Source: JABMPU01 sp964457455
GTDB lineage: Bacteria > Cloacimonadota > Cloacimonadia > Cloacimonadales > TCS61
DNA: 6,649 nucleotides
Assembly: GCA_964457455.1 (NCBI GenBank)
Contig: CAYWJN010000117.1
Span: 1 to 6,649, forward strand
Reading direction: 5' to 3'
In this document: positions 1 to 5,521 of the stretch, piece by piece
Numbering within the stretch: the stretch's first letter is position 1
Layout of the letters: the number at the start of each line of letters is the position of its first letter
Position numbers and translations under genes: made by a program
The notes under the pieces: model-generated
What the model was told of the DNA's origin: nothing
The model's database searches: none
The model's input: only the letters and a program-made list of their open reading frames with translations

Positions 1-50
1 GCAGAGGACTGAAAATCCTTGTGTCGCTGGTTCGATTCCGGCCCGAGCCA
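1..50 (+). tRNA. tRNA-Phe (GAA), 3' part; 5' end outside the window
   Basis: The sequence folds as the last two thirds of a tRNA. The anticodon stem is 4-8 paired with 16-20, and the loop 9-15 (CTGAAAA) carries anticodon GAA at 11-13. A five-base variable loop covers 21-25, the T stem is 26-30 with 38-42, and the T loop TTCGATT is 31-37. Bases 43-49 (CCGAGCC) are the 3' acceptor strand and A50 is the discriminator. The next bases are CAG, so CCA is not encoded and must be added enzymatically. The acceptor strand implies a 5' GGCTCGG start just outside the window. A tyrosine integrase gene converging on it identifies this tRNA as the attachment site of the element to the right. Confidence 0.95.
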
Positions 51-1407
51 CAGACGATTTCTCGTCGAGAAACCCCGTTTTTTCGGGGTTTTTTCTTTGG
101 TGAGAATCACGTTGGAAACTATTGGAAATTTCATTTTTTCCAATACCTTCAGGGGTCAAACTATTGGAAATTTCTTCCGAAGGGGAAGTTAAATTCAATG
201 ATCCAGCCACAGATCCAAGCAGTTGAACCTTATCCGTGTAATACTTCATCGTTACTGCCGGATTTGAGTGACCCAAAAGAGAAGATACTGCGCTTAAAGA
301 CTGTCCTGATAACTGGCGAAGGGTTGCAGCTGTATCCCTTAACATCTGAATATTTGTTCCCTTTAATCCAATACTTGGAAAGAAATCATAAGTGAGTAAC
401 CGTCTAACCTGCCAGTAGGTATACGGGAAGGGTGCAGAAATATGGTTACCATTCTTATCCGTTTTAGGCTTTCCATTTGCATCCAGCATAATCCATTGAT
501 CTTTGTTTTTCAATCTTTCTTCAAATATCTGTCTTAACGCTTCACCATCATCACCAACAAGGGATACTGTTATCCATTCTACCTCTGATTTCTTCTGTTT
601 TAGATTAGGTCTTTCCATTGTGTGTCCGAGAAACTTATCCCAAGTGAGGTATGGAGGTAATATTTCCGTGGCTCTACATCCGAAATACAGGTAGGCAAGA
701 ATTAAAGCGTAGATTTCATCCCCTCTTGGGTGTTCCCCGGTTTTCTTTAAAGCATATTGAACCTGTTCCGGAGTTAATGACGTTACTTTTAAAGTAGGTA
801 ATGATGGCGCTTTAATACCTCTTGTTGGGTCTCTCTCAACATAATCGTTTTCGTGTAACCACTTCATACACGCTTTGATATGCCTGAAATACTTTGCCTG
901 TGTGTGTGGACTGATGTATGCGTCTCTCTCTTTGCCAAATGAAGGTGTCCTTAGATATGCAACAAAATTTCTAAGGTGTTTAGGTTTTAATCCTGCGATT
1001 GTGCCTTTTTCCTTCGATCTACGGAAAAGGGAATCGCCTCTATTCGCTTCAACAAAATATTGCCAGCTGTAAGTCAAAACTTCACGGGTTGCTTCTGACC
1101 TTCCTTCCTGTTCCTTCGCCTTCCAAAATAAAACAGGTGCTTCTTCTAATGGAGTCGCTTTTTTCTGTATTTCCTCGTATTCATCGGGACCAAGCTTTAA
1201 AATCTTCTGTAGTCTTAAACTAATTGCAAAGGCTTCATTATCAGCGTCTTGTTCAGTCCCCTGGATAGTCTTTTGACATCTACTACCAGTTTCATCAATC
1301 CAGATCAAATCCCAAGAAAAAATACCTTTTTCCGGGTTAGTCTTTTTAGGAGATTGGTATTTGGCTTTATATTTAATTACAGATACAGTTTTACGGAGAT
1401 ATGGCAT
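1..1407 (-). CDS. int: tyrosine recombinase / phage-type integrase, 3' end outside window
   Basis: Starts at ATG 1407 with a good Shine-Dalgarno (AGAGGTGAT, about 5 bases of spacing) and stays open for all 469 codons to the window edge. Residues about 1-95 form an N-terminal arm-binding region. Residues about 98-205 form the SAM-like core-binding domain (HTQAKYFRHIKACMKWLHEN at 168-187 is typical). Residues about 210-395 form the catalytic domain: Arg I in GCRATEI (R245), the strand lysine near 272, box II as QMLR (Q354, R357), LGH (H380) and the nucleophile in TMKYY (Y389, possibly Y390). The usual first His of HxxR is Gln here. An 80-residue polar tail follows and ends in ARAGIEPATQGFSVLC, which is antisense tRNA-Phe. 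It integrates and excises the element at tRNA-Phe. It is last in the - strand run and 34 bp after an RHH regulator. Family certain; true C terminus unseen. Confidence 0.93.
   Translation of the reverse strand, partial: MPYLRKTVSVIKYKAKYQSPKKTNPEKGIFSWDLIWIDETGSRCQKTIQGTEQDADNEAFAISLRLQKILKLGPDEYEEIQKKATPLEEAPVLFWKAKEQEGRSEATREVLTYSWQYFVEANRGDSLFRRSKEKGTIAGLKPKHLRNFVAYLRTPSFGKERDAYISPHTQAKYFRHIKACMKWLHENDYVERDPTRGIKAPSLPTLKVTSLTPEQVQYALKKTGEHPRGDEIYALILAYLYFGCRATEILPPYLTWDKFLGHTMERPNLKQKKSEVEWITVSLVGDDGEALRQIFEERLKNKDQWIMLDANGKPKTDKNGNHISAPFPYTYWQVRRLLTYDFFPSIGLKGTNIQMLRDTAATLRQLSGQSLSAVSSLLGHSNPAVTMKYYTDKVQLLGSVAGSLNLTSPSEEISNSLTPEGIGKNEISNSFQRDSHQRKNPEKTGFLDEKSSVARAGIEPATQGFSVLC
71..95 (+). 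terminator. intrinsic terminator downstream of tRNA-Phe
   Basis: A seven-base-pair stem, AACCCCG (71-77) with CGGGGTT (84-90), encloses a T6 loop and runs directly into a T tract (89-94). It is oriented to stop transcription leaving the tRNA on the + strand. A second short inverted repeat, TTTCTCG / CGAGAAA (58-64, 66-72), abuts it. The - strand copy has no T tract after the stem, so it should not block the integrase transcript. If the crossover lies inside the tRNA, this terminator is either element DNA or part of the identity block shared by attP and attB. Confidence 0.85.
116..174. repeat. 17-bp direct repeat with an inverted half-copy; possible integrase/Xis arm sites
   Basis: The 17-mer AAACTATTGGAAATTTC occurs exactly at 116-132 and at 158-174, a 42-bp step of about four helical turns. 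Between the copies, TTTCCAAT (137-144) is the reverse complement of the ATTGGAAA core, giving three ATTGGAAA cores with the middle one inverted. The block lies 66-124 bp from the tRNA end, inside the codons for the variable tail of the integrase, where it encodes ISNS twice. Tyrosine integrases of the lambda/Tn916 type bind arm sites of this spacing beside the core site. Recombination-site function is inference. Confidence 0.5.
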
Positions 1408-1441
1408 AATCACCTCTCAATCTCAATTTTTATGACCTTTA

Positions 1442-1615
1442 TTATCGTTTATACTTCCCTTGGGATTCGTAGTAAAATGCAATCGCCTTAACAACAACAG
1501 AAGCAATAGAAGTAAAATTGTGGTTTGCTTCTTCTTTAAGCAGTTCCCACAAATCTACAGGAATCCTAATAGAAGTTATTCTACCGTAATGTTTATGTTC
1601 TTTTTTCCTTATCAT
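1442..1615 (-). CDS. ribbon-helix-helix (Arc/MetJ/CopG-type) regulator, 57 aa
   Basis: The protein reads as a classic RHH DNA-binding domain: a basic N terminus (MIRKKEHKHYGR), strand RITSIRIPVDL (12-22), helix WELLKEEANHN (about 23-33), and a second helix SIASVVVKAIAFYYES (36-51). RHH proteins dimerise and insert the paired strand into the major groove of repeated operators. An in-frame TTG lies six codons upstream at 1633, but it falls before the -10 element of the promoter at 1625-1653, so ATG 1615 is preferred. That leaves a leader of only about 2-4 bases and no Shine-Dalgarno. It directly precedes the integrase, so control of int and of itself is the natural inference. It could also be an antitoxin-like or excision-directing factor, but no toxin partner is visible. 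Confidence 0.8.
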   Translation of the reverse strand: MIRKKEHKHYGRITSIRIPVDLWELLKEEANHNFTSIASVVVKAIAFYYESQGKYKR

Positions 1616-1624
1616 TGTGTTTCT

Positions 1625-1653
1625 AAAATACAAAATATTACAATATTTGTCAA
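1625..1653 (-). promoter_or_regulatory. sigma70-type promoter with AATATT operator-like repeats
   Basis: On the - strand, TTGACA (1648-1653, perfect -35) is followed by exactly 17 bp and then TATTTT (1625-1630, 4 of 6 matches to TATAAT). The -35 includes the stop codon of the upstream 68-aa gene. The spacer contains AATATT at 1642-1647 and again at 1634-1639, separated by two bases. AATATT is its own reverse complement, so the pair is both a direct and a nearly perfect inverted repeat, fitting a dimeric RHH repressor. Predicted transcription start is near 1618, just before ATG 1615. It would drive the RHH gene and the integrase. Confidence 0.65.
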
Positions 1654-1856
1654 TACTTAATTTTAAAAGTTTGGTTTGCTAAAAGCTTATTATCCCGATT
1701 TTCCACAACTGAAAGCGTTTCCCCCCTCTTTTCTAATCCACATTTCACACAACGCACAACAGGAACAATACCAGTTGAATTAACAATGAATCTTGTAATC
1801 GAAAAACGATGTCGATTCAATAAACAACCTATGTTTCCTGTACGTTTATGAGCCAT
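1650..1856 (-). CDS. small C/H-rich, possibly zinc-binding phage-type protein, 68 aa
   Basis: The visible feature is a potential metal site: C11 and H16 in GCLLNRHRF, then C36 and C39 in RCVKCG after about 20 residues. This Cx4H...CxxC pattern in a protein under 80 residues resembles the small prophage proteins of the DUF1660 type, though I assign that from memory of the pattern only. The rest is basic and polar, with no membrane segment. No clear Shine-Dalgarno precedes ATG 1856. The gene begins 32 bp after the 53-aa RHH gene, and its stop codon lies inside the -35 box of the next promoter, which suggests a real gene boundary. Function unknown; a nucleic-acid-associated accessory role is possible. 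Confidence 0.6.
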   Translation of the reverse strand: MAHKRTGNIGCLLNRHRFSITRFIVNSTGIVPVVRCVKCGLEKRGETLSVVENRDNKLLANQTFKIKY

Positions 1857-1888
1857 AAAGTCTACTATTAATTATTAGCTTTTAAGTC

Positions 1889-2050
1889 CTATGTTTGTTT
1901 TTCTTCCTGGTTAATAGTCCAGACCTCAATCAATCTACCAAGAACGTATTGTTGTGATTTCTGTGTTAAAGCTACCTGTGATTTAAACCGGACTCTCATT
2001 TTCCTTGTCAATTCTACTTTTAATAGAATCACGTTTTTTCTTTCCTTCAT
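1889..2050 (-). CDS. short ribbon-helix-helix-like protein, 53 aa
   Basis: This short gene fills most of what would otherwise be a gap of about 190 bp. ATG 2050 overlaps the TGA of the upstream TerS-like gene as ATGA, and AGGGG (2058-2062) sits 8 bases before the start, so both coupling and Shine-Dalgarno support it. The protein begins MKERKNVILLKVELTRKMRV, which fits a basic arm plus a strand, followed by helix RVRFKSQVALTQKS (19-32) and a second helix QQYVLGRLIEVWTIN (33-47), ending QEEKQT and TAG. The layout and the RFK...LIE.W pattern fit the RHH superfamily seen in plasmid and phage regulators. It probably binds DNA as a dimer. The partner operator is not identified. Confidence 0.72.
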   Translation of the reverse strand: MKERKNVILLKVELTRKMRVRFKSQVALTQKSQQYVLGRLIEVWTINQEEKQT

Positions 2051-2655
2051 AGTTTAACCCCTAAATCTCTAAGACCTAAAATCTCGTCATCAACATCACT
2101 TTGTCTCGATCGTTCTGGCTTCGACGATTGTACCTCATAATGAGCCTCCACCTGGCGGGACCGGGATCGCTGGAACTTAGGGACTTGGAATCCACCAAAA
2201 TTGATCTGGATGGCTACATTACCACTACCAGCCTGCCGGGGACGGTATTTTGCGGGGTTGAGAGCGTTAAGTTGGAAAATGCGCTCTGTAACTGCGGAGG
2301 GTATCTTGGCGTGATCTGCGCTAATATCTTCTAAATCACACAATAAATCTTGGTCGAAACTATCTCTAATCTCCTGCACCGCCTCAGCAAACTCCGGATC
2401 CTCTACTTTACGTCGCCTTACTGTTCTTGCATTAACCCCGTATTTCTTCGCAGCCAGATTCTCATAACCCCTGGATTCACGTAGGTAATCCAAAAATAAC
2501 GTCTTCTCTTCGGGAGTCCGAAGCACTGGCGCTGTTGGAATATAACGATTCTCCTTCCATCGCACTGCTTTCCCAGGAGGTAAGTCCTTTTTTGATGAGG
2601 ACATTCGGACAGATTGTGCATTATTTTTATCCAAGCTAATTTCTTTTTCTACCAT
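2047..2655 (-). CDS. terminase small subunit-like DNA-binding protein (TerS-like), 202 aa
   Basis: ATG 2655 has AGGGGA about 8 bases upstream. After a disordered basic N terminus (1-45), residues 48-140 match the homeodomain-like small-terminase pattern: EEKTLFLDYLRESRGYENLA, then HTH AAKKYGVNARTVRRRK (68-83), then DPEFAEAVQEIRDSFDQDL (86-104), then a helix ending ALNPAKYRPRQ (131-141), the usual end of that domain. TerS proteins bind the pac/cos site and load the packaging motor. The tail (142-202) is polar, with RSRSR. No large terminase is adjacent, so packaging would depend on another phage, as in PICI satellites. GC over 2101-2340 is about 51% against about 31% at 6001-6240, suggesting separate acquisition. 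It could instead be a regulator with the same HTH; TerS is favoured by the post-HTH pattern. Confidence 0.68.
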   Translation of the reverse strand: MVEKEISLDKNNAQSVRMSSSKKDLPPGKAVRWKENRYIPTAPVLRTPEEKTLFLDYLRESRGYENLAAKKYGVNARTVRRRKVEDPEFAEAVQEIRDSFDQDLLCDLEDISADHAKIPSAVTERIFQLNALNPAKYRPRQAGSGNVAIQINFGGFQVPKFQRSRSRQVEAHYEVQSSKPERSRQSDVDDEILGLRDLGVKL

Positions 2656-2719
2656 TAACTCATTCCCCTAAACTATCAAATAATTTCCATAGTTGACAAG
2701 TATGCCATAGTAACCACAT
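2656..2719. promoter_or_regulatory. short intergenic region with paired CCATAGT repeats
   Basis: This 64-bp gap separates the 125-aa gene from the TerS-like gene. CCATAGT occurs at 2687-2693 and 2705-2711, exactly 18 bp apart, with TTGACA (+ strand) overlapping the first copy. Paired short direct repeats are a common RHH operator form, and the element encodes two RHH proteins. The Shine-Dalgarno of the TerS-like gene is at 2664-2669. No convincing promoter is present on either strand, so an operator role is only a suggestion. Confidence 0.3.
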
Positions 2720-3097
2720 TTATGAATAATCCACATAGATTGCTAATTGTTGCTTCTTGCCATCACACTTATCAACTCGTATAGTTGGTTTCACCGCACA
2801 TGGTTTGCCATTAGGATAATTTGACAAAAATAGAGCTATAACCTCGGTTAATTGCAAACCAAGATCATCTAAATCTATCTTGTAGTGACGAACTAATTCA
2901 TAGAACCCCTTCAAGTTAAGGTAATAGGCTAATCTGTAATCCGTAACAGGTTTGTCTATGGGTTCGATCGCATTCATTTCATTTTCGCTCATATTTGCTA
3001 ACTCGACACAACATATGCCTTTGCGGTTAATTATATTATGAGCCATTTGTTCACCAGTTTTCCCAGAGTTCCCAGTTTTCCGTGGGGTGTCTCTCAT
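2720..3097 (-). CDS. hypothetical protein, 125 aa, downstream of primase
   Basis: Not recognised. ATG 3097 lies three bases after the primase-helicase stop, with GGGGA about 8 bases upstream, so the two genes are almost certainly co-transcribed and probably translationally coupled. The first 17 residues (MRDTPRKTGNSGKTGEQ) come from a 9-bp-period DNA repeat and look like an unstructured basic arm. An internal ATG at residue 18 begins the more protein-like part but has no Shine-Dalgarno. Residues 50-95 are probably helical (TDYRLAYYLNLKGFYELVRH, then LGLQLTEVIALFLSNY) and the C terminus ends in a strand-like QLAIYVDYS. No catalytic motif, membrane helix or CxxC is visible. Its position suggests a replication accessory, but that rests on location alone. 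Confidence 0.7.
   Translation of the reverse strand: MRDTPRKTGNSGKTGEQMAHNIINRKGICCVELANMSENEMNAIEPIDKPVTDYRLAYYLNLKGFYELVRHYKIDLDDLGLQLTEVIALFLSNYPNGKPCAVKPTIRVDKCDGKKQQLAIYVDYS
3053..3079. repeat. three tandem 9-bp units (iteron-like), downstream of the primase gene
   Basis: On the + strand the units are ACCAGTTTT (3053-3061), CCCAGAGTT (3062-3070) and CCCAGTTTT (3071-3079). They lie within the first codons of the 125-aa gene and encode K/N-T/S-G three times. The 11-mer CTGGGAACTCT on the - strand recurs on the + strand in the repeat at 4469-4495, so the two arrays are related and inverted relative to each other. In staphylococcal pathogenicity islands the replication origin follows the rep gene and carries iterons, which makes this a candidate origin. 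That role is inference. Confidence 0.4.
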
Positions 3098-3100
3098 ACT

Positions 3101-5416
3101 TTAATCCCCAATCCATGTATAAAAAGTTTTAGGATTTCCCCCACCTTGCTCCCGTTCTTTATATTCCTTTATGACTTTAACAAAGCTTTTTTCAATGAGC
3201 GATGATAAGGATTCGTCAATTCTTTTACTGGTCAGTCTTGATTCCCTTAATAAGCCGGTTCTATCTAAAACACCGCCCGCATTTTTTAAGGTTTTCTCCA
3301 CGAGTTTTTCGTCATGTCGTTGTTTGCTGAAAATAATTTCTTCTTCCATTAGATAATTCATTGACGGTAAAAATATATCTTCAATAAACATTCTTGCACA
3401 TTTAAAAGAATCAGAAGATATAACGAGATGATCTAACATGCTCGGATCCGGGATTTCCAATGATTCGATTAACATACTCATTTTCAAACAAGCAGGGATC
3501 ATACGCTCAACGTAGGTGGTGATCTTTTCTCCATAACTTTCTTTTGATTCTGTTACAAAGCGTATTTCCCACTCATTGAAATTTGTTACAAAATCATTAG
3601 ATAAAACAACAGGGATGTTTCGAGAAACATCTAACCAAGTCTTAATTTGTCTTGCTATCTGCTCAACATACTCAAGATCAATTTCCTTCCGATTAAGAAG
3701 TAACATCCTTGGTTTAGTTTGATTTACTATTGCTAATGGTAAAATCCTTTGTAGAAAACCATTTTCTGTTTCTTTTGATGTAAATACCCTTAAAAAGTTT
3801 GAAAACGTAGTACACCCCATGATGGAAAATGTCGGTTCTTCAATTATTTCAATTTTATTATCCCGTGTTACCCTTACCATCCGGTCATTGTCGTATGCGC
3901 AGAGAAAAGCGTCTGCCTGTCCTGTATAGTCTCTATTCAGCTTACGATGGAAGTCAGCAAACTCATTCGTAACGATTACACCAGAAGCGGGATTTTCTTT
4001 CATCATTTCATAAAAGCCTGCATCAGAAAAGTCAGAAGAAAGCAGTAGATTCCACCTTATTGGTTTCTCGGGTTCAGGTAACTTAGCTCTCTCTCTTTTG
4101 GGTAATCCTTCCCAGAGTAAGAGGTTACTCTTGTACTTTGTCCAGTCTTCTTTTAACCCCTTATTAAATCGTTTTTGAACTTCTTGGAAAGGTTTACCAG
4201 CTGTCGAATTTGCAGTTGACTTTCTCATCTCAGAACTTCCAGCAAAATTAACAATCCAAACATTTGGTCTAATCGAATGTGGACCTAAGAGTTTATTCCC
4301 TACAACACCCGCCCAATGACCTAAAAAAGCTGATATTAAAAATTCATCAGGGGAGTCAGTTGTTGGTCCAGTAACTTCTAAAAATTGTAGTAAGGACGGG
4401 GTAAGAATATCATAATTCAAATGAGTTGAAAACTTGGCAAACTCTCTTTTTGCTGGGAGAGACCCCTTGGAACTCTGGGAACTCTCGGAACTCTGGTGGC
4501 TTGTCATTATCCATTCACGTGCATTCCCGATCTGGTGATTCAAGTATCTGTCACCTGACTCTTTATATTTCTCACCAATATTGTAATTAATGAAAATATG
4601 TTTGATCTGTGCATCTGTAAAACCTTTTGAAGCTAGATAACAGATTGTTCCCATATCTCGCTCAGATCGTGAGGGATAACCCGCAAGGTCACCTGACGAA
4701 ATTATCTGGCGCCACCGTCCCTGAATAGATTCTAGGGGGTTACCATTTCCCGGCCTTGTAGTGTTTATAGACACGCCTTGTTCAGGATCGGGAAGATGGT
4801 CAAAGTCCTTAAGATTAAAAACTTTATCGGATAAGACTTTCCACTTTACAAATATCGAATTCTTAGGGTCTTTGACATTGTTGAAGCCTGGTAAGCGCAA
4901 AATCCGGGAAATATCTGCAACAGAGTCACCGCCTAAGACATAACCCAATTTCCTGTTAATGGTTTCAATCCTTTCGATATCTTGTAGGGATTCTATTTCA
5001 AAGGGTTCTTTCAATATCCAATAACAATGATACCCACTACCTGACATGACAAGTAAACTTGGCTGTGGATCAATCTTTTTTATTTTTTCCCAAATAAGTT
5101 TTTTCCCATGATCTATATTATCATCAAAATCTTTTGCGTCCAAATCAGTATGTAGCGTAAAAATGTGTTTTATATCGTCCTTCGTGCCACCTTTCTGGTA
5201 TCTCGGGTTGACACCAAAGAACATGTGGTATCCCTTGTCATTCAGCTTTTTGAGTTTGTTATAATCTTGCACCAGCTCTGCTGAGCATTCATACCAGTTA
5301 CGCCACAATTTTTTATTATCACCTCTATGGATGGCTCTTACTTCAATGTAACCCTCATGAAAATGGGAAGGATAAAGTCCATCCAAAAATTTGTCTAATT
5401 CGCCCTTATTGTCCAT
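3101..5416 (-). CDS. primase-helicase: AEP/RepB-type primase + PriCT-like + DUF3987 ATPase, 771 aa
   Basis: ATG 5416 follows GAGG with 8 bases of spacing. Residues about 15-210 are an archaeo-eukaryotic-type primase: HTDLDA (D91, D93), SGSGYHCYW (S125, H130) and DSVADISRILRLPGFNN (D164, D168, R171, R174). Residues about 230-300 resemble PriCT_1. An SSESSQSS linker (309-316) follows. Residues about 335-690 match DUF3987/VapE-like SF3-type ATPases: Walker A-like GSSEMRKST (393-401, with Arg where Gly is usual, as the family allows), Walker B-like GVIVTNEFADF (479-489, E485) and an arginine motif ENGFLQRIL (551-559). The C terminus looks like a winged helix (about 705-770). It likely primes and unwinds the element's origin for autonomous replication. 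Fused primase-helicases of this kind are typical of phage satellites and P4-like elements. The enzyme class is secure; the boundaries are approximate. Confidence 0.88.
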   Translation of the reverse strand: MDNKGELDKFLDGLYPSHFHEGYIEVRAIHRGDNKKLWRNWYECSAELVQDYNKLKKLNDKGYHMFFGVNPRYQKGGTKDDIKHIFTLHTDLDAKDFDDNIDHGKKLIWEKIKKIDPQPSLLVMSGSGYHCYWILKEPFEIESLQDIERIETINRKLGYVLGGDSVADISRILRLPGFNNVKDPKNSIFVKWKVLSDKVFNLKDFDHLPDPEQGVSINTTRPGNGNPLESIQGRWRQIISSGDLAGYPSRSERDMGTICYLASKGFTDAQIKHIFINYNIGEKYKESGDRYLNHQIGNAREWIMTSHQSSESSQSSKGSLPAKREFAKFSTHLNYDILTPSLLQFLEVTGPTTDSPDEFLISAFLGHWAGVVGNKLLGPHSIRPNVWIVNFAGSSEMRKSTANSTAGKPFQEVQKRFNKGLKEDWTKYKSNLLLWEGLPKRERAKLPEPEKPIRWNLLLSSDFSDAGFYEMMKENPASGVIVTNEFADFHRKLNRDYTGQADAFLCAYDNDRMVRVTRDNKIEIIEEPTFSIMGCTTFSNFLRVFTSKETENGFLQRILPLAIVNQTKPRMLLLNRKEIDLEYVEQIARQIKTWLDVSRNIPVVLSNDFVTNFNEWEIRFVTESKESYGEKITTYVERMIPACLKMSMLIESLEIPDPSMLDHLVISSDSFKCARMFIEDIFLPSMNYLMEEEIIFSKQRHDEKLVEKTLKNAGGVLDRTGLLRESRLTSKRIDESLSSLIEKSFVKVIKEYKEREQGGGNPKTFYTWIGD
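4469..4495. repeat. three tandem 9-bp GGAACTCTS units inside the primase-helicase gene
   Basis: GGAACTCTG (4469-4477), GGAACTCTC (4478-4486) and GGAACTCTG (4487-4495) differ only in the last base. The frame is preserved, giving S-S-E/Q repeats in the linker between the primase and helicase modules. The simplest explanation is a slippage-derived linker. The shared 11-mer with the array at 3053-3079 and the same 9-bp period leave open a DNA-binding role. Confidence 0.6.
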
Positions 5417-5495
5417 TCATCCAACCTCGTAGCCTTCTTTTCACAACTTTGAAAAATAAAAAACTTCCAAACCACCAAGTGATTTTACACCTCAT
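5406..5495 (-). CDS. possible 29-aa leader peptide overlapping the primase start
   Basis: ATG 5495 opens a 29-codon frame beginning MRCKITWWFGSFLFFKVV and ending RGWMNGQ. Its TAA (5406-5408) lies 11 bases inside the primase-helicase gene. GAGAGGAAAT precedes the start but is about 11 bases away or more, so initiation would be weak. The peptide is basic, with W/F-rich hydrophobic character. The overlap would let ribosomes ending here re-initiate at ATG 5416, a common way to couple a leader to a replication gene. It could equally be a chance frame in a 105-bp spacer. Confidence 0.27.
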   Translation of the reverse strand: MRCKITWWFGSFLFFKVVKRRLRGWMNGQ

Positions 5496-5521
5496 AAGAT
5501 ATTCGATTTCCTCTCGAAAAT

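Noticed and set aside
21..395. + strand 124-codon open frame over the tRNA and the integrase 3' end
   Set aside because: It begins inside the tRNA and is antisense to the integrase catalytic motifs; no Shine-Dalgarno and an implausible protein.
899..908. (TG)5 / (CA)5 dinucleotide tract in the integrase, first suspected as a frameshift or phase-variable site
   Set aside because: Careful re-reading keeps the frame intact (SPHTQAKYFRHIK), and five units is too short to expect frequent slippage.
1616..1633. Longer start (TTG 1633) for the 57-aa RHH regulator
   Set aside because: It is a TTG with no Shine-Dalgarno and lies upstream of the predicted -10, so it would not be on the transcript.
1846..1856. 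Shared 11-mer TTATGAGCCAT here and near 3046
   Set aside because: Both simply encode Met-Ala-His plus a lysine/asparagine codon; too short to indicate a shared site.
2101..2334. + strand 77-codon frame inside the TerS-like gene
   Set aside because: Shadow of the real - strand frame in a GC-richer stretch where stops are rarer.
2672..2699. - strand TTGTCA / 16 bp / GATAGT as a promoter for the TerS-like gene
   Set aside because: The predicted start would fall at about 2665, within the Shine-Dalgarno, so it could not serve the gene well.
2693..2721. Perfect TTGACA on the + strand as a divergent promoter
   Set aside because: No acceptable -10 at 16-18 bp (CACATT, ACATTT, CATTTA) and no + strand gene downstream.
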